Source of the DNA: Acholoe squamosa
Taxonomy: Eukaryota; Annelida; Polychaeta; Phyllodocida; Polynoidae
DNA: 64,000 nt
Reading direction: 5' to 3'
Assembly: GCA_949317995.1 (NCBI GenBank)
Contig: OX439047.1
Coordinates: forward strand, 44,083,505-44,147,504
Shown: positions 48,401-55,853 of the stretch, piece by piece
How the letters are laid out: every line of letters starts with the position of its first letter
How positions within the stretch are numbered: the first letter of the stretch is position 1
The notes under the pieces: generated by a model
Database searches by the model: none
What the model was told of the DNA's origin: nothing
Seen by the model: the letters and a program-made list of their open reading frames with translations, nothing else
Program-made: the position numbers and the translations under genes

Positions 48401-50757
48401 GCTACGTCAGGGTCCCGAGAACCTTGCCGTGTCACGGCTCGGACGCCAGTAGCGGCGGCCCCCACCTCCGGTTCTTCGTCCGCTCTCCCACATTGCCGGC
48501 ATGGGATGCGGGAGAGGCCGTCGGCATTTCCGTGTAGACGACCCGGCCGGTGCTCCACGCTGTAGTCGTATGTATCGAGGATTTGGAGCCACCGCGCCAC
48601 CTGGCCCTCCGGCTCCTTGAAGGCCATAACCCACTTAAGGGCCGCGTGATCAGTCCGAATCAGGACGTGCCGCCCGAGGAGGTAATGCCGGAACCTCTTA
48701 AGTCCAAAGATGATGGCCAATAATTCGCGTCGGGTCACGCAATAATTACGCTCCGGCCTGGTGAGAGTCCGGCTGGCGTAGGATAGGACCACCTCGACCT
48801 CCCCTTGTTTCTGGGAGAGCACCGCCCCCAAACCGGTGTCAGACGCGTCCGTGTCCAGCACGATGGCGCCCTCCTCCTCGGGGTATCCTAAGATAGGTGC
48901 CTCTATCAGGAGCTGACGCAAAGCATCGAAGGCCGCCTGGCAGTTGCTATCCCAGCGGAAGGATTTCCCCTTCTCTGCTAAGGTGGTGAGGGGTTTAGCA
49001 AGGGTGGCGAATCCGGGGACAAAGGCCCGGTAGTAGCCCGCGAGGCCCAGGAAACTCCTTACTTCCGTCAAACTTTCCGGGGTGGGCCAATTCCGAACGG
49101 CTTCCACTTTCCTGGGGTCGGTAGCAATTCCCCGGGCACTGACCACATGCCCTAGAAAAGCCACTTCCCTCTGCGCGAGATGGCATTTGGAAGGCTTTAC
49201 TTTCAGGCCCGCACCCTCGAGGCGGGACAGCACCTCCCCCAGCCGGTGCAGGTGACTATCGAAGTCCCGTGAGAAGACCACGATGTCGTCGAGGTAAACA
49301 AGGCACGACGACCATTGCAGGCCCCGCATCGCCACCTCCATCAACCTCTCGAACGTACCGGGGGCGTTGCAGAGGCCGAAAGGCATGACGGTGAACTGAA
49401 AGAGCCCCCGGTGCGTGGAGAAGGCTGTCTTCTCCCGGTCCTCCTCAGCCATGGCCACCTGCCAATAACCGCTGACGAGGTCCATCGTGCTGAACCAGCA
49501 CGACCCCGCCAGGGTATCTAGGGAGTCGTCGATGCGAGGCAGGGGGTACGCATCTTTTATTGTTGCTGCGTTTAAGCGACGGTAATCGACGCAGAACCTC
49601 ATGCTGCCGTCTTTCTTCTTAACGAGGACGACAGGTGAGGCCCACGGCCCCGTCGCTGGCTCGATTATTCCAGCATCCAGCATCTTCTCTACCTCAGCAT
49701 CGACGAGCGAGCGGCGATGGGGGGCCAAGCGCCTTGGGGGTTGTTTAATAGGCGGGTGTTCTCCGGTTCGAATGCGGTGCTCCACCATGGTGGCTCGGCC
49801 CGTTTCTTCGGGGCACAGCTGGAAAGCCTTGCGGTGCCGGCGAAGGAGCGTGGCCACCGCTTCCCTCTTATCCTCCTCTACCCCTGCCGTCATCTTTTCA
49901 ATAATGCCTTCCTCATCCGGAGATAATAGTTCCCTCTCCTGTAGGGAGACCGCTTCGGCTGACCCCGGATGTGCTGTCACCATACGGCACTCTCGAGGGC
50001 ACGTGGTACCCCCCTCCTCCCGAGGCTGCACTGGTTCAATCGATGCCAGTGTCATGTCCCGGTAAATGATAACTGGGGACTGGCCAGGGTTGAAAACCCG
50101 CAGAGGTGTCTCATTCTGCCGAGTGTCGACCAGAGTACGGCTGACGAGGAAGCCCCGTCTTTCCTCCACTTCCCGCAGGCCTTCTATTAAACCGTCATCC
50201 GGACCTTCCCAGTCCCCTACTAAGTAGGCGTCCACTACGGCTTCTTCTCCTGCTGCAATCACGGCCATCTTTCGGCTGAGGACGCGGCACTCCTTCATGG
50301 GAGCCTCCCTCCTGCCCCTAAGCCACAAGCACTCGCCGGCCAGGTCCACTACCAGCTGTGACTCCCGCAAGAATCCTGCACCCAATATGGCATCTGAACT
50401 AATGTCTGAGAGTTCGAAGATGGTGTCCCACTCGTGGCCACCCAAAGCTAGTTGGGATCGTATCCGTCCGTGCAACTTCAGTGGTCGTCCCTCCACCGAG
50501 TATAGGGACTCCGTGGTCTCTTCCAAAGCACCTGGTTCCCCGTTGGTTTGCCACCAAGACAGAGAGAGGATGTTCACTGCTGCTCCCGTGTCCACCAGAC
50601 ACCCTAGGGAACAACCCCGCATCTTCCCCTCCATCAACAAGCCGGAACCGCCCTTCTCCAGGCGCCCAGGAATAAGCTGTCTCTCTTGCCTATCTCTTTC
50701 GCTGTCGACCCCAGAACGGCTGTCTTCTGGGGTCGTTCCTAGTTTTCCGCCTGTTTC
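42412..50757 (-). CDS. pol: Pol polyprotein with ~1,560-aa C-terminal extension
   Basis: The -1 frame relative to gag is open from 50757 to the stop at 42412. Numbering from the TTG codon at 50640 gives 2,742 aa. There is no ATG before codon 3, so synthesis by frameshift from gag is likely. Aspartic protease: DTGA at 17-20 and ILGAG at 85-89. RT: VDYRRLN 351-357, MPFGLCNAP 419-427, catalytic YLDD 449-452. RNase H: D596/D598, E639, D664. Zinc H2C2: H836, H843, C873, C876. Integrase DD35E: D905, D965, E1001. A GPY/F-like WTGPW lies at 1140-1144. From ~1180 the protein continues with an Ala-rich block (1264-1298), Arg/Ser-rich repeats (1357-1725), two C2H2-like fingers (1823-1886) and a Pro/Ala/Thr-rich tail. 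No hydrophobic membrane segment is visible, so it is not an envelope. Gypsy Pol proteins are usually around 1,000-1,400 aa. The function of the extension is unknown. Confidence 0.95.
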   Translation of the reverse strand, partial: ETGGKLGTTPEDSRSGVDSERDRQERQLIPGRLEKGGSGLLMEGKMRGCSLGCLVDTGAAVNILSLSWWQTNGEPGALEETTESLYSVEGRPLKLHGRIRSQLALGGHEWDTIFELSDISSDAILGAGFLRESQLVVDLAGECLWLRGRREAPMKECRVLSRKMAVIAAGEEAVVDAYLVGDWEGPDDGLIEGLREVEERRGFLVSRTLVDTRQNETPLRVFNPGQSPVIIYRDMTLASIEPVQPREEGGTTCPRECRMVTAHPGSAEAVSLQERELLSPDEEGIIEKMTAGVEEDKREAVATLLRRHRKAFQLCPEETGRATMVEHRIRTGEHPPIKQPPRRLAPHRRSLVDAEVEKMLDAGIIEPATGPWASPVVLVKKKDGSMRFCVDYRRLNAATIKDAYPLPRIDDSLDTLAGSCWFSTMDLVSGYWQVAMAEEDREKTAFSTHRGLFQFTVMPFGLCNAPGTFERLMEVAMRGLQWSSCLVYLDDIVVFSRDFDSHLHRLGEVLSRLEGAGLKVKPSKCHLAQREVAFLGHVVSARGIATDPRKVEAVRNWPTPESLTEVRSFLGLAGYYRAFVPGFATLAKPLTTLAEKGKSFRWDSNCQAAFDALRQLLIEAPILGYPEEEGAIVLDTDASDTGLGAVLSQKQGEVEVVLSYASRTLTRPERNYCVTRRELLAIIFGLKRFRHYLLGRHVLIRTDHAALKWVMAFKEPEGQVARWLQILDTYDYSVEHRPGRLHGNADGLSRIPCRQCGRADEEPEVGAAATGVRAVTRQGSRDPDVAEEVREEWIRDQKADGLVGRAYRWAAEETEPAEEELAGASYGLRSLAAQRSRLLLKEGLLGRWWFIPGGERQFQVLVPEKRKKEVFEACHGEGVVGHFGRDRTLRKVQERWYWPEFRREVTYWAASCARCLERKPPPHPSRAKMGHIPVGMVMERVAIDVMGPLPLTPRGNKYIVVMCDYFTKWAEAAALPNQEAATVARALVEGLVCRFGSPGSLHSDQGRNFQSHLFREVVRLLGVKQTRTCAFNPKSDGLVERANRTIEALLAAVVADDHSDWDEQLPLVMSAYRSSVHSSTGMTPNMLMLGRENNPPISLLYPEAEEKVGDGVHGYVADLQRRMASAHEVARRELGVAVTRQTRNYDMRASNRSIPEGTMVYYLHPIKRKGHSPKLERWWTGPWKVTKRIGEAVYEISRARTTKIVHFDSLKVVPTPPEGVRSFQEEVRRVGKETLPQEEISVGRGTLAPRLPQPPVPREEKVAPLQDLPRLEFPRRSPFVSRGRREGPLSLLSSSLSSGDLSTAAAAARAAAAGTATAPTATARAAAAGAAAAVAASMSSVWDRLGAGKGKMREKKRTLQSYVIPKNKKMGESPGRREEAKRIAASIGKVPRKGRKRSPSTDSSKSAEEGEILRVTRGSSSRKTVKSAKGTLKITTERTGEKGEGGRSPSGKGDLRGTVSPGPPRTRPRSPRTNHSTPKKVRKSLSHSPPSRRSWKEERNQTKRKDVSSPARKNRKIEGGSSRSYRTSSSKSKSRSFSPCRERRREDNGTGTASGTTTTIPSSSPKKTEEKDRRGGGKEERRKEKVGSRHSSSPGRKGGSSNGVGRSGNPSSCRAAGSNSRSLSPCRERRRDVNKSGTASGTGRPKPGRSPRQTDQNDRGGGGKEETRREKVGSRHSSFPGRKGGSSNGVGRSGNPSSCRAAGSNSRSLSPCRERRRDVNTASGTTTTIPSSSPKKTEGKDRRGGQKEEISTQAVREGSPIPHLRAEEAVDPGKRGKLVEKGPHTAGSTGISSTASGTVPVEGSSSQAAVRRGAPPLPRARFGTGRFRPRSYGSWAAGRRLLQRRNHLFCEHGVMDSRRYPCLKCAKTFTQAGPRNRHMRKAHAEGEHLRGWLCPIRGCTLGKAGMPYATNRHNDMTRHLRSTGHRADEGAKHPWSVRGKDAFPEAYPIVPTSPAPAPHAPAQISSDEEVPEVGATEEVAVGGIRRSPRRPKSGPEYTRVPTKAELKAPPTEDRKRPRESPSSLGSSPRYALGSPPASNQPQSKRAKKVVGSSARKPGSTITRRPGGSTTTPSSSSGRTSGSRPTLKPGDNSATRAKQEGGMAAPGPDATKGPGARLSTAAPTPVATSKGTKTTSGVGPERPVSAAAGSARVAQSLAGNPGLAETLVTPGRTPAPTDSLSGGATSMVRVETSTATPPREPVVQLAADQADGVHPQPLSYESVDLDAPDDGVFLDPLTGVWVDVNGEPVETVVNPVTGVVAPLQYGEVSDSDTEPPGDVGLDPITGELGASHTEPPPVSPGSQEGDATTGIAPQEQVAAQEAGALVTHGAAPADDLAATLQDSLTPSQAETLAAVASIIATSGDLSLQLTPSKSPTVLINAAGDVAVLEAGSTPGESPTPVQDTAPEAGQLGVPEEPPEQGEGTVQYTGSASSAVPPEPTSAQEVEGTTPDTGAPPAAGPREPISAAKGTVPEAAPSQPSGPRATGTAPGGGTAPFAIPVEAMDAVIRYWDRESPVQVEAVYTDRGKWDGRTAITLPRPSSPQRRVLFSPHSRTAPVVVEEQDPPTRHRNRPDEEAALQRLVTDDGRSPGGALSDSELDSQWQSPAPRPHMPPHQPRPQQARRQQSSGRWGRVYVPPSDKESPKKGTATKGTAPKTKGPGTSFGGTPPSAHQQRRRFVPPPTTTSRGRGRRPSARPAPADAVHLPWWTVSDRDPSRLERWAAYLLPPLSMGDEFVATGGDMSSRLRVVGPDVYDVIASVTTRWRLLRDQQDQPEQEVSRSQV
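44983..45219 (-). other. Zinc-finger pair in the Pol extension
   Basis: Residues 1808-1886 of Pol. Finger 1 is C1823-X2-C1826-X12-H1839-X4-H1844 with the usual KTF aromatic spacer. Finger 2 is looser, C1855-X4-C1860 with candidate histidines 1874, 1880 and 1886. Basic residues (RNRHMRKAH) suit nucleic-acid binding. Role in target choice, RNA packaging or nuclear targeting is conjecture. Confidence 0.75.
45525..46150 (-). repeat. 258-bp in-frame repeats (86 aa), about 2.5 copies
   Basis: Landmarks ending GCGGCA at 45624, 45882 and 46140 are exactly 258 bp apart, so the repeat keeps the reading frame. Each unit encodes an Arg/Ser-rich peptide with SRSLSPCRERRRDVN, then TASGT, then KVGSRHSS and SSNGVGRSGNPSS. 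The composition resembles RS domains of RNA-binding proteins, but no RNA-recognition motif is present. Confidence 0.9.
46747..46851 (-). repeat. Ala-rich block encoded by GCGGCAGCGGTAC-type repeat
   Basis: Pol residues 1264-1298. The DNA repeats GCGGCAGCGGTAC/GCGGCAC. The same DNA word is used in gag (52977-53240) in another frame to encode PLPQ. Confidence 0.85.
50706..50748 (-). promoter_or_regulatory. Predicted -1 ribosomal frameshift signal at the gag/pol junction
   Basis: On the minus strand, GGAAAAC (50748-50742) is followed by a 6-nt spacer (TAGGAA, containing the gag stop). Then comes a perfect 11-bp stem CGACCCCAGAA / TTCTGGGGTCG (50735-50725 with 50716-50706) with an 8-nt loop. Gag and pol overlap only over 50739-50757, and pol is in the -1 frame. 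The heptamer is not the strict XXXYYYZ form: the A-site slip AAC to AAA is standard, the P-site slip GAA to GGA is imperfect. Confidence 0.8.
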
Positions 50758-53351
50758 TCAGCTGTCTTGGAGGGGGCCCCGGACGGGGAGCGAGTCTCCG
50801 CTACCTCTACCATTGCTTTCCAGGCGGGGCAGTTTACCCGCATGTGCCCTAACTCCGCGCAGTGATAACAGCGTAGGTCGCCATTGCGGGGTCTCGCCGA
50901 AGACGAGCGGCCAGAATTACCTCTACCGTTCCCGCTACTCCGGCTGTTCTTCTCGCGAAAGGAATCGCGGAAGGCGGCGTTAGCTTCCCTATCCTTCGCC
51001 GACTCTGCGCGCAGTTGCGCCAGCTCCTCTGCCATGGTCTTGTCGGCGGCTCTCACACTGCTGGAATTTCGGTTAGGTCTTAGGACGGCCTCACCTCGCA
51101 GGGCGATCTGTACTGCGTCGACTAGCGTCTCGGGAGTCCCTTGGTGAATCCAGTTCTGCAACTCCAGATCCTTCAGGCTGTCTATGAATTTATCCTTCGC
51201 TATCACGTTAATGGTGTTAACGTCGGCACCCGGATAAGCCATTCGAGTATACCGCTCGATTTCTTCTGCGTAGGCCTGCAAGCACTCCCCTTTTACCCTT
51301 TCCTTGGCTCGTAGGATGGCCTTATACATGGCGGCCTGGTTAGGTGGTTGAAAGCGGGCCACCAGCGCCTCCCGCAGTTGTAAGTACCCCCGGGCGGTAC
51401 CCGATTCGACTCCCGCCAGCAATCTTCGGGCAATGCCGGTGAGGCTTAGACCTAAGAAAACTCCAGCTGTTTCGTGATCCCATCCGTTCGCCCTCCGGCA
51501 AAGGTCGAAGTGCGCCAGGTACTCCGTCAGATGACCCGACCCATCAAATTTACCGGGCATGAATATGGGTTTCGACAACTTGTCTCCCTTGCCCCATTCT
51601 TTGGTGGTCGAGTTGCCCTCGCTGCCACTGATGCCCTTGAGTGCCTTCTCCGGGCCACCCCACTGTTTGATAGAGGGTTCTCCCGCTGGTCCTCGGGGCA
51701 ACTCCCTGGCGGGTGCGACAGGCCGAGGGAGGTTACTCCAATCATCCCCTGCTGCCGGGGGATGTGCAGGCACCATCCGCTGCGTAGGGTATCCCTGGGG
51801 GTTTTCCGCCTCGGGGAACCTGAGGCCATCCGAAGGGGCTCTCCAGCCCCAAAGGGGAGGGGACACGTCGGACCCATATGATGGTGCCAGCCCCACGGGA
51901 GGGGCGACCGCTGGTCCCATAGGTGCTCCTGCATACCCCGCTGTCCCTACTGGGACCCCGTGCCTCTCAAGGATAGTGTGTCTCTCCCGGTGACTCGGGT
52001 ACATGCGGCCCTCCCCTAATCGGAGAAAGCCTGGTGGAAGACGCGAGGCGTCTACCGGTTCCGGGAGCTCCGCCAACGGCATCTCCCATCCTCCCGTCCT
52101 TGGGTAGCTTGTTGATTCGCGATCTCCTAGGCGTGCCGGAGGCATTGGACTAGGGGCCAGAACGCCATCTCTCTCTGCCTCTTGTCTCACTGGGATCGGG
52201 TCTGTCTCGCGGCCGCCTGGGTCCACGCGGCTCTCCCCTAACTGGAGTAACCCCGGTGGTAGGCGAGACGTATTACTTGTTTTAGGTAATGCCGCCGAGG
52301 GCATCTCCCCTCCCTCCTTCCTCGGGAAGGACATCGCCCCACGGTCATCAGGGCAAATTGTAGGTGCGGGGCTAGCCGCCCTCGAAGAGCACACGCTGGA
52401 AGGCACCGAAGGGGCAGCTCCCTGAAACATGGGGGTCCATGGCAAACTCCCCTGAGGGGGAACGCTAGGGGCGTCTGACAAGTAGAGTGGTAACCGGGCC
52501 TCCTGCCTGGCCAGGGGAGTCCGAGCCTCCCGATTATCCCTCCAGACGGACTCGGTTTCCTTGCGGACCGGTGCCGCGAATGATGATCCCCATGGTAGCG
52601 ACAGGTCACCCCCCTGCCGTGGAGCGCCTTCCCAGGGAGATCCCCTATCCCCTGTATAGTCGGCCGGGGAAACTGGGACGTCACGAGTCGTCTCCGCCCC
52701 TCTTTCTAGGTGAGTCAGCGTCAAGCTCTGAGCTAGCTCCTCCCATCTAGCCTCTTGTACTGCCCTCTCCCTCTCCCTAGCCTTCCGCCTTTCATCCATT
52801 TCCACGCTGTACTGCCAAGCCCAGGCTCTTTGGTTCGTCACGAGACCATCTTCCATCGGACGAGGCTGCGGCACCATCCGTGGTACGTGTATGTCAGCAG
52901 CCGCGGCAGCGGCACCAGGTACCGTGTGGTGCTGAGGCATGGCCTGGTACTGCGGTACGTGCGGTAGCGGTACCCCTTGGCCTCTCCCTTGCGGCAGCGG
53001 CACCTCCTGATCCAGTCCCCGCGGCAGCGGCCTCTCCTGATCCGGCACCTGCGGCAGCGGTACGCCCTGGTCCAGTCCCTGCGGCAGCGGTACGCCCTGG
53101 TCCAGTCCCTGCGGCAGCGGTACGCCTTGGTCCAGTCCCTGCGGCAGCGGTACGCCTTGGTCCTGCGGTACGAGGGTCCCCTGCGGCAGCGGTACGTGCG
53201 GCAGCGGTACGGTGTCCCCCTGCGGCAGCGGCACGGAAAATGGCGGACCTTCTTCCTTGGACCTTCTCAGAAACATGTCCTCTCCAGGGATAACTTCCAC
53301 TAGGTTACCCCTTCTTCCTGCCATAAGTTCTTGAATTTCCCTGTCACTCAT
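50739..53351 (-). CDS. gag: Gag polyprotein
   Basis: 870 aa from the ATG at 53351. The open frame runs upstream into the LTR, but this is the first ATG after the primer site that heads a sensible protein (MSDREIQELMAG). Residues ~39-130 are PLPQG-type repeats with a 30-bp DNA period at the core. Residues ~170-215 are charged and may form a coiled coil. A block near EMPSAALP...RLPPGLL is duplicated 74 aa later. Residues ~596-755 resemble the retrotransposon capsid domain (FDGSGHLTEYLAHFDL, then YAEEIERY). A CCHC zinc knuckle (C828, C831, H836, C841) near the C-terminus should bind RNA. It overlaps pol by 19 nt. Gag forms the particle and packages element RNA. It is longer than typical Gypsy Gag because of the repeat-rich N-terminal half. 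Confidence 0.93.
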   Translation of the reverse strand: MSDREIQELMAGRRGNLVEVIPGEDMFLRRSKEEGPPFSVPLPQGDTVPLPHVPLPQGTLVPQDQGVPLPQGLDQGVPLPQGLDQGVPLPQGLDQGVPLPQVPDQERPLPRGLDQEVPLPQGRGQGVPLPHVPQYQAMPQHHTVPGAAAAAADIHVPRMVPQPRPMEDGLVTNQRAWAWQYSVEMDERRKARERERAVQEARWEELAQSLTLTHLERGAETTRDVPVSPADYTGDRGSPWEGAPRQGGDLSLPWGSSFAAPVRKETESVWRDNREARTPLARQEARLPLYLSDAPSVPPQGSLPWTPMFQGAAPSVPSSVCSSRAASPAPTICPDDRGAMSFPRKEGGEMPSAALPKTSNTSRLPPGLLQLGESRVDPGGRETDPIPVRQEAERDGVLAPSPMPPARLGDRESTSYPRTGGWEMPLAELPEPVDASRLPPGFLRLGEGRMYPSHRERHTILERHGVPVGTAGYAGAPMGPAVAPPVGLAPSYGSDVSPPLWGWRAPSDGLRFPEAENPQGYPTQRMVPAHPPAAGDDWSNLPRPVAPARELPRGPAGEPSIKQWGGPEKALKGISGSEGNSTTKEWGKGDKLSKPIFMPGKFDGSGHLTEYLAHFDLCRRANGWDHETAGVFLGLSLTGIARRLLAGVESGTARGYLQLREALVARFQPPNQAAMYKAILRAKERVKGECLQAYAEEIERYTRMAYPGADVNTINVIAKDKFIDSLKDLELQNWIHQGTPETLVDAVQIALRGEAVLRPNRNSSSVRAADKTMAEELAQLRAESAKDREANAAFRDSFREKNSRSSGNGRGNSGRSSSARPRNGDLRCYHCAELGHMRVNCPAWKAMVEVAETRSPSGAPSKTAEKQAEN
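52977..53240 (-). repeat. 30-bp-period repeats encoding PLPQG units in Gag
   Basis: The unit GCGGCAGCGGTACGCC plus CTGGTCCAGTCCCT occurs about four times almost perfectly, with further diverged copies on both sides. It encodes VPLPQGLDQG. Copy number probably varies between element copies. Confidence 0.9.
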
Positions 53352-53385
53352 ATCAAAAACCCCAGCGTAGAGTTCTTTCCTTCGA

Positions 53386-53403
53386 AAACACCGGCTGTCA
53401 CCA
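53386..53403 (-). promoter_or_regulatory. Primer-binding site
   Basis: One base inside the 5' LTR the minus strand reads TGGTGACAGCCGGTG, starting with TGG as needed to pair with a tRNA CCA end. I could not assign the tRNA. Confidence 0.7.
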
Positions 53404-53404
53404 A

Positions 53405-53747
53405 TGTAACGGTAATTGGTATGAGTGTAGAGAAGACACAAGACAGAAGTGCTGTAAATAAACTAGGGTTCACTATTGAAGAATGCAGGAATGTAACATC
53501 ACTTGTCATCAACTTATTATCAGCTCACGTCGTTCCTGTAGCCTAGTAGAGAGTAGCAGTGGAGGCACTAAGACCAGCACAGGGCACGTCCTACTCTCAG
53601 CTCAAGCAAGACTAGACTGGCCCCCGTGCGGCACGCGTCGTCTTATATACGCGCGCCGCCCGGGGCGCCCCCTACCGGATGCGCGGCACACCACCGTGCC
53701 GCGCGGTACGTACCGCCGTGCCGCTCTCGGTGCCGCCCACCGCTACA
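53405..53747 (-). repeat. 5' LTR
   Basis: 343 bp, no difference from the 3' LTR found on reading through. TATATAAG lies at 53649-53642 on the minus strand. The transcript leader before the gag ATG is short, about 53 nt beyond the LTR. Confidence 0.95.
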
Positions 53748-53751
53748 ATAT

Positions 53752-55619
53752 CATGAAATTGGTTGTTGGGCCAACATATAGTATTTGAATTTGGATTTTT
53801 ATTCATAAATTGTGTGATTCATTCACTGTAATGCATAACGACACAGGGGCCTGCATGGTCTCCTCAAATGATTTGACTTTTACGAAGACTACATACTATA
53901 TATTATAGGCCATTCATGTGATCTTAGAACAATAGAACTTTCACAGCATCAGCATTGACCGTCTGGACTGCCTGTCTCAGTTATTCCCTTGTAGACATAC
54001 CCAGAGGAGGAACCCAGTGCAGCACTGTCATCTTGTGAGATAATTCAGAACTAAAATACCTTTAGCTTGTCCAGCTGTATGCCCTCTCTGCAACCGGGCG
54101 TTATAGAAAAAGATAAATAAGCAAATGTCCACAAGCATTATATGGCTGAGTAGAATGCGGGAAGAACCACCGAGGGGAATATGATGCAAAAATATCCCAT
54201 GCAAGTGGACATTTGCATTTATGTTATGGCTACACTGGTTTGAAAGCTTTTAAGTAGAGAAATTCAACAAAATTTAGCTCTGTTTATTGCAGCAGGTCAC
54301 GTGATCATCAGCCATTGAATACAGCCACATTGTATTCCATCCCCCCATTGAATACGACATGTCCAGTACTGTTCTATGGTAATGATCGTATCTGCCATGA
54401 CATAAATTGTTCTATACTAAAAGAATATGAAAAGTAAAGACTTCTGACTGCCTTATCCCTATGCTCCCAAAGTGAGCTAACATTTGATGATTCATACAAA
54501 ATATTGGTGGCAATGAATATAAGCTGAATGCATGGCTTATGTATGTAGGGTAGATAATAATGTTGTCCAGTCAGATGGATGTAGCGCATTTGCTTGTGGA
54601 TCATGCTTAATTTTTGCTTCGTATTTCCGAGATCGGTGAAGACATGGTCAGCAGCACCAGGGAACTGAACTATTGGCTGGCTACCTGCCTGTTTATTGAG
54701 GACATGTATACATATACAGGCAACCCATGCCTAAGAAGTAACCTGTCAATCATCCCCTGTTTTCACACTCACAAGGGGCACCCTTTCACTCCAAATTTCA
54801 CTCCAAAGGTCCAGCATGTCGCTCCTATACAGATGTTTGGAATATAGACTGTGAATGAAGATCTAGTGGAGTTCAAGTTAAAACTCCTCCAGGATCTGGG
54901 GAAAAAGCCATCAGGCTTGGCCTGCGGGTGCCATGCCCAAAATACCTGTAGGGCACCAGTGTACAGGGAACTAGAGTATCCCCAAGATGGTCCCTCTTCC
55001 TTCAAAATCTCACTGTCTGTCTTACCATGTGGTCTTACTGCTTGTTTCCAGTGTTTCTGATGGGCAGAGTAGTGTGAGGTGTATAGTGATGCGTCCTACA
55101 ATTGATCATCTTTTGGTCCAGTATCTATAGGGGGAATTACAGTTCGTACCACCTCTGAAGAAGACCATCGACTGCTGCCGCCGCCCCATAATAATCAGCA
55201 CTGACCCTAAGGTCTGTGGGCAGATGATAAACCATTTAGTTCACGGGGTTGCCGATGAGGGAGCCGTAAATTACGGATTTATAGCCCACAGGTGGGTGTA
55301 AACTTCACAGCTGGATTATTTGTGCTTCCCCATGCCTTATGTACACAAGGGGAGAAGGGAATGAGGATTTTCAGTCAAACAAGTCTTTTCACAGTCAAAC
55401 AAGTCATACTTATACTCACATTCATATCCTTTTTCATGTTTACATCCATATTGATATTGTTCATGTTCCCATATGCATATAACAGCATATACCACATACT
55501 CTAGTTATCACTTATTTGAACTCAAAACAAGGTGTATCTGGCTGTAATCATGATTGTACTGAAATGACATGTAGAGACACAAATCTCTATGTATGACATA
55601 TTATTTACTTTCTCTCTTT
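53752..55619. other. No gene recognised
   Basis: The AT-rich background resumes immediately after the target duplication. The plus frame 54614-55060 is open for about 145 codons apart from one stop at 54845. It overlaps an opposing frame and resembles no family I know. It could be a decayed exon or transposon fragment. Confidence 0.4.
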
Positions 55620-55853
55620 TTGCTTTCAGATTGTTTGTCTGTACTTTCTATGTTACTAACCTATTGGGTGAATATTGCCAGTCCCTATTTTTCCATCTCC
55701 TGATTGTGTTCATATTGACATTTGTCAAGATCTATGAAGTTATTGTACTGTTTCATCTGTGACTTTCCTTTGAAAAATCAATAAAACTTGGTCTGCTCTA
55801 TAGCATTATTTAAATGAACATAGCAGTTCATTAATGCAATGAGCAAGTCCAAA
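55620..55853 (+). mobile_element. LINE 3' end, same terminus as 395-480
   Basis: 55772-55853 (AATCAATAAAACTTGG, then CTCTATAGC, ATGAAC...GTTCATTAATGCAATGAGC, AAGTCC) is homologous to the 3' terminus of the LINE at 395-1440, in opposite orientation. The upstream extent is uncertain; the similarity weakens before the AATAAA at about 55778. It is a strongly 5'-truncated copy without coding sequence. Confidence 0.7.

Larger units (their letters stand above)
41077..53747 (-). mobile_element. Complete Ty3/Gypsy LTR retrotransposon, 12.67 kb
   Basis: Two 343-bp LTRs that look identical flank intact gag and pol frames on the minus strand, with a 4-bp ATAT duplication at 41073-41076 and 53748-53751. 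The element is far more GC-rich than the surrounding DNA. The domain order protease, RT, RNase H, integrase is that of Ty3/Gypsy. At 12.67 kb it is long for the group; the excess comes from a ~1,560-aa C-terminal extension of Pol and a ~1-kb 3' untranslated region. Identical LTRs and undamaged reading frames point to recent insertion and probable competence. Confidence 0.97.

Noticed and set aside
54614-55060. Interrupted plus frame of about 145 codons
   Set aside because: One internal stop, an equally open minus frame, no recognisable family and no splice signals.
55600-55800. Possible host 3' exon (pyrimidine tract, CAG, AATAAA)
   Set aside because: The AATAAA and the following 75 bp match the 3' terminus of the LINE at 395-1440.
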